Source: Chelydra serpentina (taxonomy: Eukaryota > Chordata > Testudines > Chelydridae). Taken from it: a DNA stretch of 64,000 nt. Each line of letters begins with the position of its first letter. The stretch's first letter is position 1. The notes under the pieces are model-generated. The model was not told the DNA's origin. It saw nothing but the letters and a program-made list of their open reading frames with translations, and did no database searches. Shown here piece after piece: positions 13,163 to 26,400 of the stretch. The stretch is from contig JBAIAC010000026.1 of assembly GCA_037349315.1 (NCBI GenBank), positions 24,519,501-24,583,500 on the forward strand, in the 5' to 3' direction. The translations under genes and the position numbers were made by a program.

Positions 13163-15470
13163 TACCAAGCTACCATTTACTGAATAACCAAAAAATCCAA
13201 ACTAAAATTAACATGCAGAAGAATTTAATTTGACCTGATCCGCAAACACTTACACGGGTGCTTAACTTTACTCATATAAGAGTCAATGGCACTTAAATTA
13301 AAGCACGTGAGTTAGGGTTTTGCTGGATTAGTGCCCTTGTGATTAATTTTGTTATCAGCTTGATCTCTCTTTTGGCATTACTCTTCTCAGTGTTCAATCC
13401 AATATTCCTTCCCTGATAAATAATAGATTTAAAGGCATCAGGAAACAGGGATAGAATAATAACTTTCTACATCCAGTACCCATATAAAAACAGAAGAAAT
13501 TAAAATGATTCGTCTTCTGTTGGGTTTGTTGCTCTATACCCTGGGAACTGTCATCAGCTATTTTAAAATATTGTACATCAGTGATACAAATACACCAAGT
13601 TTCTCACACTGAGCCTAACAGCAAATCATAACTGGCTTTTGAAGAATCAATTTTTTCCCATTTTATTCTCTTGCTGTTTGTCTTTTAACAAACAAACATT
13701 TCTATTAAGCCCAAATGTCCTCTTCTCTCTTGGAATTCTCTAATAGTGGGTTTATTTGTGGATAAGAAATGTATTTGTTATTCATAAATATTTTATTTTA
13801 CTATTTGATATTTCTAACACATGTAGAATAAAAACAACTTGGTTACACCCTACACTCCCTTCTTGGAGGTAACTGAGAATTGGGCCCAATCTGTCCACAG
13901 TACCATCACGTAATCTACCGTAAGAGCTATTATGCTATAACAATCTTGCGCATTAGCATTCCAACGTCATTAGCAATACCAGCCTCCCTTGTTAGCTGAA
14001 ATTCCTTATAAATATTTGCCCTATTTCAAATATTTCTGTTTAGCAGTATTCAAGGTTTAGAACATTGAAAACATTAACATGGTATCTTTACATTAGATTG
14101 AAACTCCCAGCCTTGAAAGGAGGCAAAACTTTTTAGAAACCATAAATAAGAGCTTAGAAATCCTGGCACCCTTGTTTTGTTATTTGTTTGTTTTGGTATT
14201 GGTTTGTTTTTTTGTTTTTGTTTTGGTCTTCTGCTTAATATTTGGCTTAAAAGTCTGCAAGTAAATTAATGTGAGATATGAGCAGTGTGTTTAAGGCAGG
14301 TTGAGCTTGTGTGAGCCAGTATTTTCCTGAAGTGAATTAACCTAGCATAGTAAGAGGCCTGCTCCCAGCTCAAGTTATTTGGAGTCAGGGAGAGAGGAAA
14401 TAAGAATACTGTAGGATTATGTTAAAGGTGACCTACAGAAGAAAAAATGTGTTTGTGCCTTGCCTCTTTTTGATTCTTTATGTTGCGTAAAGAAAGCTTG
14501 AAAGTTTTTTTTTTTTTAATTCTGCTGTGTGTTTTTTCATGAGAAAAATCTGGAATATTAAGTCTTAGTTTTTGTTTATCTACTACTTTTCTCCTTGAAC
14601 TTCAGTAGGAGCTTTCTCAGTTGTGCACTGAAGGAGAAGAAAATCTTTAACAAAGAGAGCTTTCCTCCCAAGTGTTTGCAAGAAATTAGAGTTAAACAGG
14701 TGTTAATAAAACTAAATAAACAATTTTTAAACAGCCTTACTAAAAATCCTCTCTCTGTTAAATTGCTCAGGTTTCAGTCTTGTGAAGTTATAATCCAACT
14801 AGTTCTCCAGTCATTCAGGTAGCATTCCAGCAAAGACAGGGAATCAAGATCTATTTCTGCTGTGAAAAGCAAGAAAAAACTGCTTTAAGAACTCCTTTCA
14901 AGTCTTCTTTAAACAACAGAAGGAAGCAACAAGGGCACAACTATATTTTACCCTCTTAGTAGGACCTTTAAAATACATCGACACACAAAATAACAATAAA
15001 CCACATGGCCAAAATTCCGTTGTTTTAAGTGACCAAACAAAAAGGGCTATAGTTCTCCTAGTTTAAGAGCTTTCTAGCACGATACTTCCTTTACAATGGT
15101 TTGTCTTGGGGTATCAAAACATTGTGTTGCTCTTCTGATGATCCATTCTTTGGCTGAACCTCACCAAAACAAAAATGTGTTGCAGACCTCAAACTTATTT
15201 TAAACAGTTAAAGAAACAAAGATCTTTCAGTGAAGCTTGGAGTAATCAGAAGTATAGGGGCCAGATGGCCAGCACATCCAAAGGTCAGGGCACTGGAGTG
15301 GCCTCAAGGGTTTTGTTCCTGGTTTTGCCACTGACCTGTTGGGTGATCTGGGGTGAGTCACCTCACTTCACTGTTTACCCTCCCACCCATCATCATCTCA
15401 CCTATTTTTACTGCAGCATCTTCCGGGCAGGAACTACCTCTTGCTATGTATTTGTGCTGTACCTAGCATC
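13163..15470. other. Upstream sequence, nothing recognised apart from repeat remnants
   Basis: 13232-13335 is another degraded foldback repeat. GTTTTG-rich and poly-T tracts lie at 14175-14225 and 14507-14518. No exon was found. Confidence 0.45.
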
Positions 15471-15716
15471 AGGGCTTAATTTGTGCTGAGGCTTGCCGGG
15501 GCTCAGGCCTGGATCTTCTTTTCATGCTGGGGCACAGCCCCGGTACCTTTTCTATCAGTGGCATTTAATAAGGCATGCAATTCAATTCTACATTGCAATT
15601 CTACCTTGCATGCAAGGCGTGACCTTGCAGGTATGGTGAGTGCAAGGTCATGTGGTGCGGAGGATGCCATTTTGTTTCGCTTAAGCCCTGGCACCTCTTT
15701 CTTCACAGATTAAGCA
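15471..15716. mobile_element. Degraded hAT-type miniature element
   Basis: The left end AGGGCTTAATTTGTGCTGAG and right end CTTCACAGATTAAGC are imperfect inverted repeats related to 3648-3855. The right edge abuts the truncated start of a CR1, so its target duplication cannot be checked. Confidence 0.45.
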
Positions 15717-15720
15717 TTAA

Positions 15721-16698
15721 GGGTCGGTGCTGGGGCCGGTTTTGTTCAATATCTTCATCAACGACCTGGAGGATGGTGTGGACTGCACCCTTAGCAAGTT
15801 TGCAGATGACACTAAACTGGGAGGAGTGGTTGATACGCTGGAGGGTAGGGATAGGATACAGAGGGACCTAGACAAATTAGAGGATTGGGCCAAAAGAAAT
15901 CTGATGAGGTTCAACAAGGACAAGTGCAGAGTCCTGCACTTAGGACGGAAGAATCCCATGCACTGCTACAGACTAGGGACCGAATGGCTGGGCAGCAGTT
16001 CTGCAGAAAAGGACCTAGGGGTTACAGTGGACGAAAAGCTGAATATGAGTCAACAGTGTGCCCTTGTTGCCAAGAAGGCTAACGGCATTTTGGGCTGTAT
16101 AAGTAGGGGCATTTCCAGCAGATCGAGGGACGTGATTATTCCCCTCTATTCGGCACTGGTGAGGCCTCATTTGGAGTACTGTGTCCAGTTTTGGGCCCCA
16201 CACTACAAAAAGGATGTGGATAAATTGGAAAGAGTCCAACGGAGGGCAACAAAAATGATTAGGGGGCTGGAGCACATGACTTATGAGGAGAGGCTGAGGG
16301 AACTGGGATTGTTTAGCCTGCAGAAGAGAAGAGTGAGGGGGGATTTGATAGTTGCTTTCAACTACCTAAAAGGGGGTTCCAAAGAGGATGGATCTAGACT
16401 GTTCTCAGTGGTAGAAGATGACAGAACAAGGAGTAATGGTCTCAAGTTGCAGAGGGGGAGATTTAGGTTGGATATTAGGAAAAACTTTTTCACTAGTAGG
16501 GTGGTGAAGCACTGGAATGGGTTACCTAGGGAGGTGGTGGAATCTCCTTCCTTAGAGGTTTTTAAGGTCAGGCTTGACAAAGCCCTGGCTGGGATGATCT
16601 AGTTGGGGTTGGTCCTGCTTTGAGCAGGGGGTTGGACTAGATGACCTCCTGAGGTCCCTTCCAACCCTGAGATTCTATGATTCTATGATTCTATGATT
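15721..16698 (+). mobile_element. CR1 LINE, 5'-truncated, long open reverse-transcriptase fragment
   Basis: The frame 15721-16602 is open for about 293 codons. It begins at the [10 protein letters not shown] segment of the reverse transcriptase and keeps the catalytic FADD motif (15799-15810). The C-terminal region with [17 protein letters not shown] follows. The TAG stop is followed by a short 3' UTR and three ATTCTATG units (to 16698), the usual CR1 end. The absence of stops or frameshifts suggests a fairly recent insertion. The 5' part of ORF2 and all of ORF1 are missing, so it cannot move on its own. Confidence 0.92.
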
Positions 16699-17362
16699 AC
16701 CTAACACAACAGGCCTCCTTGGATTTGGGCCTCTCAGCACTGCGAAAATAACAGCAGCAGCAACAACAGAACCTGCTATGATGTCACTGACTGAAATCTG
16801 ACCCGTCAGCACAGATTGAAAGTCATTATTAACTGAATGAAATAGGTTTGGTGGTCTCAAAAGGTGTCAGCATCACAAAAGTCACTGTAACAAGTGTAAT
16901 GCTTATTGGCAGTCCCAGAGGGGAGGCCAAGGACTGTCCTCTTTCCTGTAGGGGTGGTCCATGCAAGGCCAGGCTGACACACATTGACAGTAATGTGTGG
17001 GCAGCTTGCTTTAATTCTGCTAGCTCTGAAACTTCTGTGGTTAGATGCAGAGCTTCGTATTCCAGTCCTATGGGGGTGACCAGCTGTATCATATAGCTCC
17101 TTCCATTACATTAGGCACATCTGCTAGTTCTACATTAGATGGTATCCAGGCTACATATTTCCTGGTCAGGTCCTGTTTATTTCTAGGTCCCTGACTTTAT
17201 TTCAAATGGGCTCAGATATGTATTTTAACCATGTTTCACCATATCAATTTTATCTTGCTATGTGATTTCCGAGGCAAAACAGAGAATTTAAGCCAGGGGG
17301 GAAAAAAGATTGTTTCTTAAGTGAATTCCAACTCATGTGTAGTTTCTTTCATTTAACTTTAG
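16699..17362. other. CDH16: Sequence just upstream of CDH16 exon 1
   Basis: This stretch could hold the proximal promoter or be the end of a 5'-UTR intron. It includes a TGTTTATTTC block at about 17174 that fits a forkhead-type site. I see no TATA box at a sensible distance and no CpG-rich segment. The pyrimidine-rich acceptor ending at 17362 favours an upstream non-coding exon. Confidence 0.35.
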
Positions 17363-17375
17363 GGTGTCTAAATGC

Positions 17376-17420
17376 ATGTCTCCTGTCTGGCTACTGATTG
17401 TCTGCTCTTCCATTAGTCAA
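17376..17420 (+). CDS. CDH16: CDH16 coding exon 1: signal peptide
   Basis: It encodes [15 protein letters not shown], a hydrophobic leader of the same length and ending as the mammalian CDH16 leader (recalled as beginning MVPAWL and ending PQ). I chose the ATG at 17376. The overlapping ATG at 17372 is in another frame and stops at the TAG at 17414. The exon ends in phase 0 at a GTGAGT donor at 17421. A pyrimidine-rich acceptor (TTTAACTTTAG, ending 17362) lies 13 bases upstream of the ATG, so a separate 5'-UTR exon further upstream is likely. Confidence 0.8.
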
Positions 17421-20400
17421 GTGAGTGATATATTTTACACATATTGTGCTTATATTGCATATTAGGTTTCTATGAACATCCATGCACTGCTTATGTTAAT
17501 AACTGTACTATGGTACACACTGCAAGACTCCATATACTAAATAACCTAGAAATCAGACAATAAAAGGCCCTTATAACAGAATGAATGTAAACTAGTACAA
17601 TATTCTATCATAAAGTATCAGATATAGTTCTTGAGAACAAAGAGAAAAACAATATTAAACTCCAATATTGACATTATATATGTCAATTAAATAAAACAAC
17701 AACTTTTAGCTTTAAGAACACCCATCCACTCCCCATTGTTTCTGAACTCCTATGATGCAAAGTGCAGGGTAAATTTCTTATGCCATAAATCTGGTCTGTG
17801 CCTTTTAATAAGAGAAGAAACAGAAATTAGATTCTTTATTTCTGGGTCTAAAGACATTTCTGGCTCGGCAGCTATTGGGGCTGATTCTGACCTTGATTAC
17901 CAATGTAAGACCCCAGTTCAGCAAAGTCCTTAAGCATATGACTAACTTTAAGCATGAGCTGTCCCACATAACTAGTCCCCCTACTCATGTGCTTAAAGTT
18001 AAACACATGCTTAAGAATCGTGCTGAATCAGGTCTCAGTCAGGAGCTACCCCACTCAGTCAAGTTGACACTGAGGTAAGTTAGATCTGATGAAGTGTGCA
18101 GGGCCTGATGCTTCACTGTCGTGCACCTAGTGAAGCCATTGTACAAAGTGGGTGTAAAATGCTACCAAATCAGAAATATTGCACTCAGGTGTAAATGGCT
18201 ACATGTAACCCCCACACCTCCTGGCTGTGGGGTTCTGTCCCATCTAGTGGCACCAAGACCACTTAGAGAGAGAGATTAATGGGTCTGCTCTACAGCCTTA
18301 GCTATTGGCCACATGGCTTTTAGCTCATGCAGTAGAGGCTCATGCATTTAGCCCCAGAGGTCCCAGGTTCAATCCCACCCACGACGACCAGGGTCTGTTG
18401 GCGTTACAAGTGGGGGCTCGTCCGGGATTGCAACTAGGAAGTCTCTGAAACTCTGGATGTGCTTCCTCAGCTAGGGAAAGTATGTAACCCACAAAACTCC
18501 TGGGTGTGGGGCTCTGTCCTGTCTAGTGGCACTGAGACCACTTCCAGAGAGAGATTAATGCGTCTGCTATCAGCCACATGGCTTTTGGCTCATGCATTTA
18601 GTTCCAGAGGTCACAGGTTTGATCCTGCCCACCAACAACCGGGGTCTGTCGGTATTACATACATAAGATGCAATGTAGCAGAAGATAGGGCCCAGAGAGT
18701 TTAATTCTGGATATGCTGCAGTATCTAAAACAAAAAAAACCTCCTAACTATGAAGCCTTCCTAACATGTCTTCCAACACAACTCTTATCCACACCTACAA
18801 ATGCTGAAGCCATAGCTCCTCATCATTGCCACATTTACCAACTGATCCATACTCATGAAGTTGGGTATGGCTGGGTGAATGGTTTGGGAAGGATTGGAAT
18901 CCAGTCTCACCAGAACAGGCTGAGTTCTAAACAATAGAAAACTGAACCCAAACATCCATGACTTTGGAGTTAGCAACCATGATGTTACAGTGCTGTGTTG
19001 TGATGTTGTTTGGCCCATGATATTGTGACACAAATCTCCCCATATTACTGGCTTGGAAGGACCTTCAGCTTTGCAAACACTATTCATGGAGCATGGGAAC
19101 CTATTCCTGAAGCATTTGAACCTATTCCTGAACCTATTCATTTGTACCTATTCCTGAAGCATATTGTGAACTGTCACAGGTGTATACATCATGAGCAGAG
19201 CAGCTAAATATGATTATGAACGCTCTGAACACAATAAATCCATAATGCAATTGACCAAGGTGCACTTACTAATGCATCTGTTGTATAATTAGGTAGAAAG
19301 GGAACAAGTTGATAAGGGCAATGACCCACAAGAGCAGAGAAGTATGGACACAAGTACGAAACACTGCAGGAGGTTAATGATGTAGAGCTTATAGAGGGTA
19401 GAATAAATCTCTTACACATACACCCAAACACTGACAAAACATATTCTCTCTCGCACGCACTCTCTCTCACACACACATGCACGCATTTCCAATGGAAGAA
19501 TATTTACTCCATTGACATCTCTTGATGTTAGGTATTGATATCTAGACATTAGTACTAAAGAGACACATGCTTAGTGACTTCTCCCCATCTCTAGTTATTA
19601 GTACTCCTGTATTCAGCGGGAAATGTTCTGTGTGTTTGTGAAGGGTTATAAGAGCGGTCCCTGCCTACTCAAGGTTTTCTTTCCCTCTCATAATTTAGGT
19701 GAGGATTTTTTTATATTACTGTTCTGTGAATCATTTGTACCTTTTAGGATTTTTTTGTAACACATTCACCATCCATTAGAGTAGCATTGTACATTATAAT
19801 ACAATTCTCTGAGGTTCAAGATTTGGCTATACCTATTATGTCTCTGTATTAGAATAATGAGCAGTAATAGTGCATCTTCCTTTCTCAGTTGCGATTGCAT
19901 ATATAATTTGTTAACTCTAATTATCAAATAAATAAAAGGGTGTTACTTGTGATTTCAGTTTCTATCGGATGGTATATGCTCGGTGTACACACACATTACA
20001 AAACACACATATGGACCCAATTTCACAGAGACATTTTATACTGAAGACACTACTACACCAGTACTGAGAAACAATGCTATGCATAGCAAGGAGTTCTGAT
20101 GAGATCATATTAACTAAACAGACTGAGCAAGATGTGTTTATAGCCATATTCAGAGTTTTCCTGTTTTGCATTTTATATAAGATGGAATTCATGAAGTCTA
20201 TAAAATACAACAAAGGAAAAGTAGTGTATGAGGTTACTCTGACATCTGTCAATCTAGGCATTGTATTCATCATCATGATCGCTGACAGCTCTGACAAAGA
20301 AGAGGTCTTCAAAACATTTATTGTGATCAGAATGAGATGAGAATCTGGGCCATGATCTTGAAGCAAGGGACATGTTGCCAGGAAAAAAATTAAATTAAGA

Positions 20401-23400
20401 AATATTTTCATTTGCTTTCGACAAAACTCAGAGGCTAAATCCTCTTCCACAGGTTTTCCCATTGTTGTCTGCAATATATCCCACCAGCAGCGAAGAACAC
20501 ATTGAGGTACCTGAAAATTATGGTGGTTCATTCCCACTGTATCTGAAGAAGGTAGGAATTTAAATACTGTTTCATACAACCAATAAGGTGACAAATGGCA
20601 AAATACTTTAGATGTCAGCTAAAGACCTAATCAAGATTTCATTGGCCTGATCCCCATCTTCACTGGTGTAAATCTGGAGTATCTCCACCAAAATTAATGG
20701 AGTCATGTCAGGGCAAAACTGGAGAGTCAGACTACTATGCCCTTTATCAATGGGCCATTGTATAATAGGACCTTTTTGCTATATATAAAAAAGTCAATTT
20801 AACTCTTTGTTTTCTGTCTGCTTTCTAATCCCTACTAGCTCTCTTCCATCCTCAAAGTGCTAGTATCCAGGAAACACAGGAGACAGTCGTCATCATATAA
20901 AAATATATTGAATTGAATATATTTGTCTTTGGCAATCTGTTTTTTGCTCCATAGTGATTAACTATTTCAGCCATGTCTTGTGTTAGTGAAGTGGTTTGAA
21001 GTTGTGAGTTCAATGTGAACAATAAAAGGAAAAGATTAGATTCATCTTAATTGGCCTAAAGAGCTGAGAACTCAATAATTGAAATTTTCTATTTTTTTGT
21101 TGTTAATTTTATGAAAACAATTGTTGAAATTTCCCATGGAAATGTCTGCATTTTTAGCAAAACTAAAAAACTTAAAACATTTTAACTAAAAAACAAGGGG
21201 TTAAAAGCTGAAAATTTTGATTTGAAAATGCTGCTGGACTACATACTGGGAGTTTTAGTCCAGGTGCCTCATGACCTTATTCTCCTCTCTGGGCTAGGGT
21301 CCCTGGCCGCACTAGGTCTCCCGTAATGCACCATAGGCTTCCCTCTTCTTGAACCATAACCAGCTGAATATCATAGGATTTCTTGGCCATCATTCATCAC
21401 AGGAAATGTTTGTCTGGAGAACCCAGTCCGTAGAGAAGGATGAGGGCATGATGGACAGAAAATAAAACTCCATAAGGCACCCCACTGGCATTTCCAATAG
21501 AAATTTTTCAATTTATGGCCAAAATGTTTCAGTTTTCTATGGCCCATACACTTAATCTTCATAGAAATATGGGGCAGATCCAATCTATTTTAGGTTTTAC
21601 GATAGTATCCATTTAAGTGTGGTCTTTGCATAATGTTTGATGAAAATAAAAAATGCTGACCCAAATCTATAAGTAAACACCATTTACTGTGGTCACTCAG
21701 GTTAAATGTTTATTTTAAATAATCCCATGCCATATAGATAGTCTTCTGATTAATGGATTCCAAAAGGTCATTCCCTAGAAATGGGGGAAAGGCAACACTG
21801 TATAAGAAAATAAAAAGCTAAGTAATTTTAACACAAAAGTCAGAGCACATTACTGAAACAAAACAGGATCAGTAACTATCACTGATAGTTGCATTTGGTT
21901 TTTTTAAAATTCATAACAACCTGTTTGAATTCAATAACTGATCTTTGTTAGAATAGCAAGTAAAGCATCATTTTCTTTCATAACCACAAGCACCATCTGC
22001 CCTTTAATAAGTGTTTTCTGTGACTCAGTCTGTACTTAAATTGACTTCGAGCAGATCACGGCCATTTCATGGCTGCTGTTCTCTGCACCACCAACTAGTC
22101 AGCTTTGATAGTCAGTAAAGATAAAGCCAGTAGCAGCACTCAAATATGGGTATTTCCAGGCCCGAGTCTTTGGTGTCAGAACTACTTTGTCGATAGTAAC
22201 AGCAGTACCACTTTCCAGAGCTGGTACCTTGTAAGTGTGTGGGCACATGGATTGGTGCCAGGGACAGAGACATTTTTTAAAATAAAAATATTAAGGGCCA
22301 TATTTTCAGAGGACCTGAAAAAATAAGCCTTGCACGTGCAACATGTAATGGTAACGGGGCTGCCTGAGTGCACTGCTGTCCAGTTGTGTGTGCAAATTCA
22401 AGTTTTATGCATGCAAATGGATATGCCTGCAAATATTTGTAGTCACATTTTTAAAGACTGAAAATCTGCCCCTCAATTTTTATCAGAATAATTAGAGAAT
22501 AATAAACTCATTATCTTATTGTGTGTCAAGATGCCTCCTCCTTGAAAAAACTTACAAAATGTACTTGTTTCTTGAAGCATTCGAGCTAATCCTGAATTTC
22601 CTACTTAGGCAAAATGTCCACTAAAGTCACTGGATGTTTTGCCTGAGTAAGTACAGAAAGAATGGGCCCTTAATGATTGGACACCACTCTGTGTTTGTCT
22701 GTGTATTGTGCTTGCTTGTACCTTTAGATTTTAAGCCTTGCATTTTGAGATCTATGGATGAAAAGTGCTATATAAGAGCTAAGTATTATTGTTCTTCTTG
22801 AGACAGGAGTTCATGTGCACTTGCTGCTCTATATAAAGAATAAGAATTTGTAGTAGTAACGGAACAGGAGCCAAAAACCAAAAGAAATTAAAAACAAATA
22901 TTAATTTAAAACTATGCAACTGTTTAACATCGTCAGCTAGAATCCCCATCTGACTAGTGTGAATTTGCAAATGAGGATTGCTCTGGGTCCATGGTGGGGA
23001 AGGCCATTCCTGGACACGTGTCAAGTGTTGGGCCACATAAGAGCTCCCCTGTCAGAAGAGCGGAGTCTCCTTCATTTGCATCATTCCCAAGTATGCAGCT
23101 GCCCGTCTGCCTCTCCCACTTGCTGGCTCACCACAGCACCCCATTTTGAAAGTGGAACCTGGGGATTCAAACCTCTCCCAGAGATAAACGTCACTTCCAG
23201 ATGACAATACTCTCCAGGTATCCAGTGGTAAAAGATCTCCCCAACTTCTGCCTACCCCACAGATGTGTTGTGCTGTTTGGCCACGCCTAGTGGTGAACTC
23301 CCAGTAGTATCCGTGGAATCTGAGAATGAACCAAGAAAAATTAATGGCCCTTGGTGGCCAGCTATTACAAATGGCAGGCATCGCGGTTTGAGTATTAGTA

Positions 23401-26400
23401 GCTATGAAGCCCCAAATGGCAAATAAGATGCATCTATTGGGAGTAAAATGTTTTCTCCCCTTTTGCTTTGCACTAAAATACTCCCTTGATTACCTGATTT
23501 CCAACTTCAGATAAACATGACGCTCAATGGCCAGGCTGACGTTCAGTTGGCTGGAAATGAAGAAGGCCTATTTGGAATAGATCCAGAGTCTGGCATTCTC
23601 TACGTCAATAGACCCCTGGACCGGGAGAAACAAGCTTTCTACACCCTTCAGGTATGGCACACTCCAATGGCACAAGCCCCATCTCATCTCACTGCCCTAC
23701 TACACATCCCCCAGCTGTCTAATGCCATTGTCATTTGTTCTGTTGGAAGTAAATATTGCCAGATACCAAAAGGAAAACCGCAAGGACCAACTCCTAAGAC
23801 CATCCCTCAGTTTTTCTTCAGTCCTTACACTGGCAAACTCCCACGGAAATCAACTAGGGTGACCAGATGTCCCGATTTTGGGTCTTTTTCTTATATAGGC
23901 TCCTATTACCTCCCACCCCATGTCCCGATTTTTCACATTTACTGTCTGGTCCCCTAAAATCAACAGAAGCTATGGGTTCTCTCAGCCTCTCTGAAATCAT
24001 TTAGGTGCCTAAATTTGAATTTAATAACTAATGGCCCCGGGCTTCTCGGCAGTCCCGATTTTGGGGTCTTTTTCTTATATAGGCTCCTATTACCCCCCAC
24101 CCCCGTCCCGATTTTTCACACTTGCTGTCTGGTCACCCTACTCCCAGGCTTGCCGTGTGCGAAACAGCAGTTTCGCGCGCCACCGGCACTCGGCTTAAAG
24201 CCTGGGAGGGAGGGGGAGAAGCCCAGCAGCAGCGGCAGAGTGGAGGTGAGCTGGGGTGGCGGAAATGCAGCATGTGCGGGGGAGGAGGCGGGGCTGGGGA
24301 TTTGGGGAAGGGGTTGGGAAGGGGCGGAGTTGAGGCGGGGCCGGGGGTGGGGAGGCAAGAAAAAAACAGGGGGGGGGATTTTTTTTTGCTTGGGGCGGCA
24401 AAAATCCTAGAGCCGGCCCTGACCATATCTAGCCTTTCCGAAGAAACCATCTTGACTGCTTCCAGCTGGTTCTTCCTGGTCCAATCCCCTTTTCTCTAAC
24501 ATGTGCTCTGCTCTTAAAGGCACAGTACCTACTCCTAACACAAGTTTCTATTTATCCTTCTTCAGATTCATCATAAGTATCTAACATCCCTCACTGCTGT
24601 TCTAATGCTCTCAACCCTGATCCAGAGACCTCCTCCCAGTGTGGCTGATGCATAAGCCTTTTTTCTGCAGGGCAGAGAATGTACTTTTTCCCATGCAGGG
24701 GTTTGGTGATGTTAATGTGTATTTGGTGATGTTAATGTGACAAGCAGAAGTTAGACAATCATTTCAATAGACTGCCCAGCAGTAAAAGAGCTGGGCTGTT
24801 TTCTGCATATGAAATTGGAATGCCATTTAATACAGATATTAGGATGTCTGTCCAAACAGCCTTTTTCTGGACAACCCACAGGCCAGATTGTGGCTAGCCC
24901 CGTCTGGGTGCAGAAGAGAGTGCAAGGAACTCTCTCCCATTGTTCACCTAGTCAGGGACAACCATAGTCCCCTAACTTATGCTTCCTAAGGGGCTGTTAG
25001 CACTAGTGACAGTGGAGCAAAACACCCTGAAAGGCATGGGGAGCGTGGGGTGAAGGCAAGGGCGTGCTCCCCTTCCCCTTCTGCACTGGCTGGGGACCTA
25101 AGTCAACAGAAGAGCGGTGTATACTGCATCCTCACAAAAAGAAGTACCGCAGCTGTCTCCGATCAACCTCTCCCCACAGCCTCCGGAGGCATATTGTCTA
25201 TGTCAGCACTGAGGCCAGCAGAGGCCTGAGCCAGAGCTCACCATTCTTTATCATATAAACCTCTATGTTAAGTTTTGTTTCTTTCTGTTGCATTTTGAGT
25301 ATCGCCCTCTACTGGATAGAATGATAACTGGTCTGAGTGTCATAGACCCCATACTGCTAACAGCTAATGGCAATTCTCCTTCAGCTCAAGTGCTAGTAGC
25401 CTGTGCCTTTAGTGCAGGAGGATTTGGGTCCAGTCCCCACTGTTGCAGTAAAGTTAGAGGTGGCCACAATGAGCATCAAATTTGTCACTAAGAAATCATA
25501 GCTGGCTGGTGTATACACAGGGTATGTTAATCTTACTGTCATGTGACAACAGTAAAGAATCACAACTTTCTTCTAACTCTGAACAAGGAACTTTAAATAA
25601 AATAGCATTATCCCTAAACCTACTCTAGTTTTCCACTGCTTCTGCCTAGAACCTTCCTCAGCACCCCTCCCTCTTGGCTTCACGTTATAGATTTACAGAA
25701 ACAGTACACATACCCTCACACTAATCTTAAAACGCAGCATGTGCAAATGAGTACTATTGAAATACATGTTCTTTTAAAATCAGGTGACTGTAAAAGATGA
25801 AGACAAGCAGACGGTTTTTAACCCTGTAACCATAACAATAGCAGTAAAAGATGAAAATGACAATATGCCAGTCTTGACTGAGGAAACCTTCTCTGGAATT
25901 CTTAGCAAAGGGACAAAGCAAGGTAACAGTGACCTCCCTGACTCCTTCTTTATAAAGATCTATTTCATTTTTACTTTCCTCCGCCACTTGACTCGTGCCA
26001 AGCTTTTATACACTGTGTATGCTAATCTTGGTACATTTGATGAAATGTTCCATTTTTAAGACCATTTATTTATATAAATTGTATTATGTTTGTATTAGAA
26101 ACAACCCAGAGATTATCTGCTCTCTGAGGACGAGGGGGCTAGAGGGAAAATGAACAAGTACAAAATGGCTTCTCTCCTTAGAGATAACCATAACCATACG
26201 TGTGGATGTGAGAAGCTGAGTGCCTTTCTCTTTGGGATTAGCACATTCTTTTTATTTGCCATTTGGCCGATATATATGCAGTAAACAAGAGAGAAAATAT
26301 AGAAACCATGTGACTGCTTGTTCCATAGCCTTTTGCACAGTGCTGCTGTGTAGTTGCTTTCAGATGTCAGTACAAAGCTTCCTGATCACTGATGCTCAGT

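Larger units (their letters stand above)
17421..20452 (+). other. CDH16: CDH16 intron 1
   Basis: It contains a foldback repeat (17880-18038), the miniature LTR element (18204-18659), a small local repeat of ACCTATTCCTGAAGCAT (19099-19165) and a CT/CA-rich simple tract at about 19440-19485. The rest is unremarkable. Confidence 0.8.
20552..23510 (+). other. CDH16: CDH16 intron 2
   Basis: It contains a foldback repeat (20644-20732) and a dispersed repeat (21060-21570) related to 53995-54555. The rest is unremarkable. Confidence 0.8.
23652..25783 (+). other. CDH16: CDH16 intron 3
   Basis: It contains two TAGGGTGACC miniature elements and a GC-rich hAT end (23855-24421). A small duplication of TTTGGTGATGTTAATGTG lies at about 24702-24739. 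The rest is unremarkable. Confidence 0.8.

Noticed and set aside
18204..18659. A pair of tRNA-derived SINEs
   Set aside because: Considered because of the B box, but TG..CA ends, primer site, purine tract and 4-bp duplication fit an LTR element better.
19962..20594. 210-codon minus-strand frame
   Set aside because: It lies antisense to CDH16 exon 2 and its flanks and shows no domain. The exon on the + strand explains the sequence.
24116..24499. Several overlapping proline- or glycine-rich frames
   Set aside because: They are products of the GC-rich, purine-rich hAT end in all frames.
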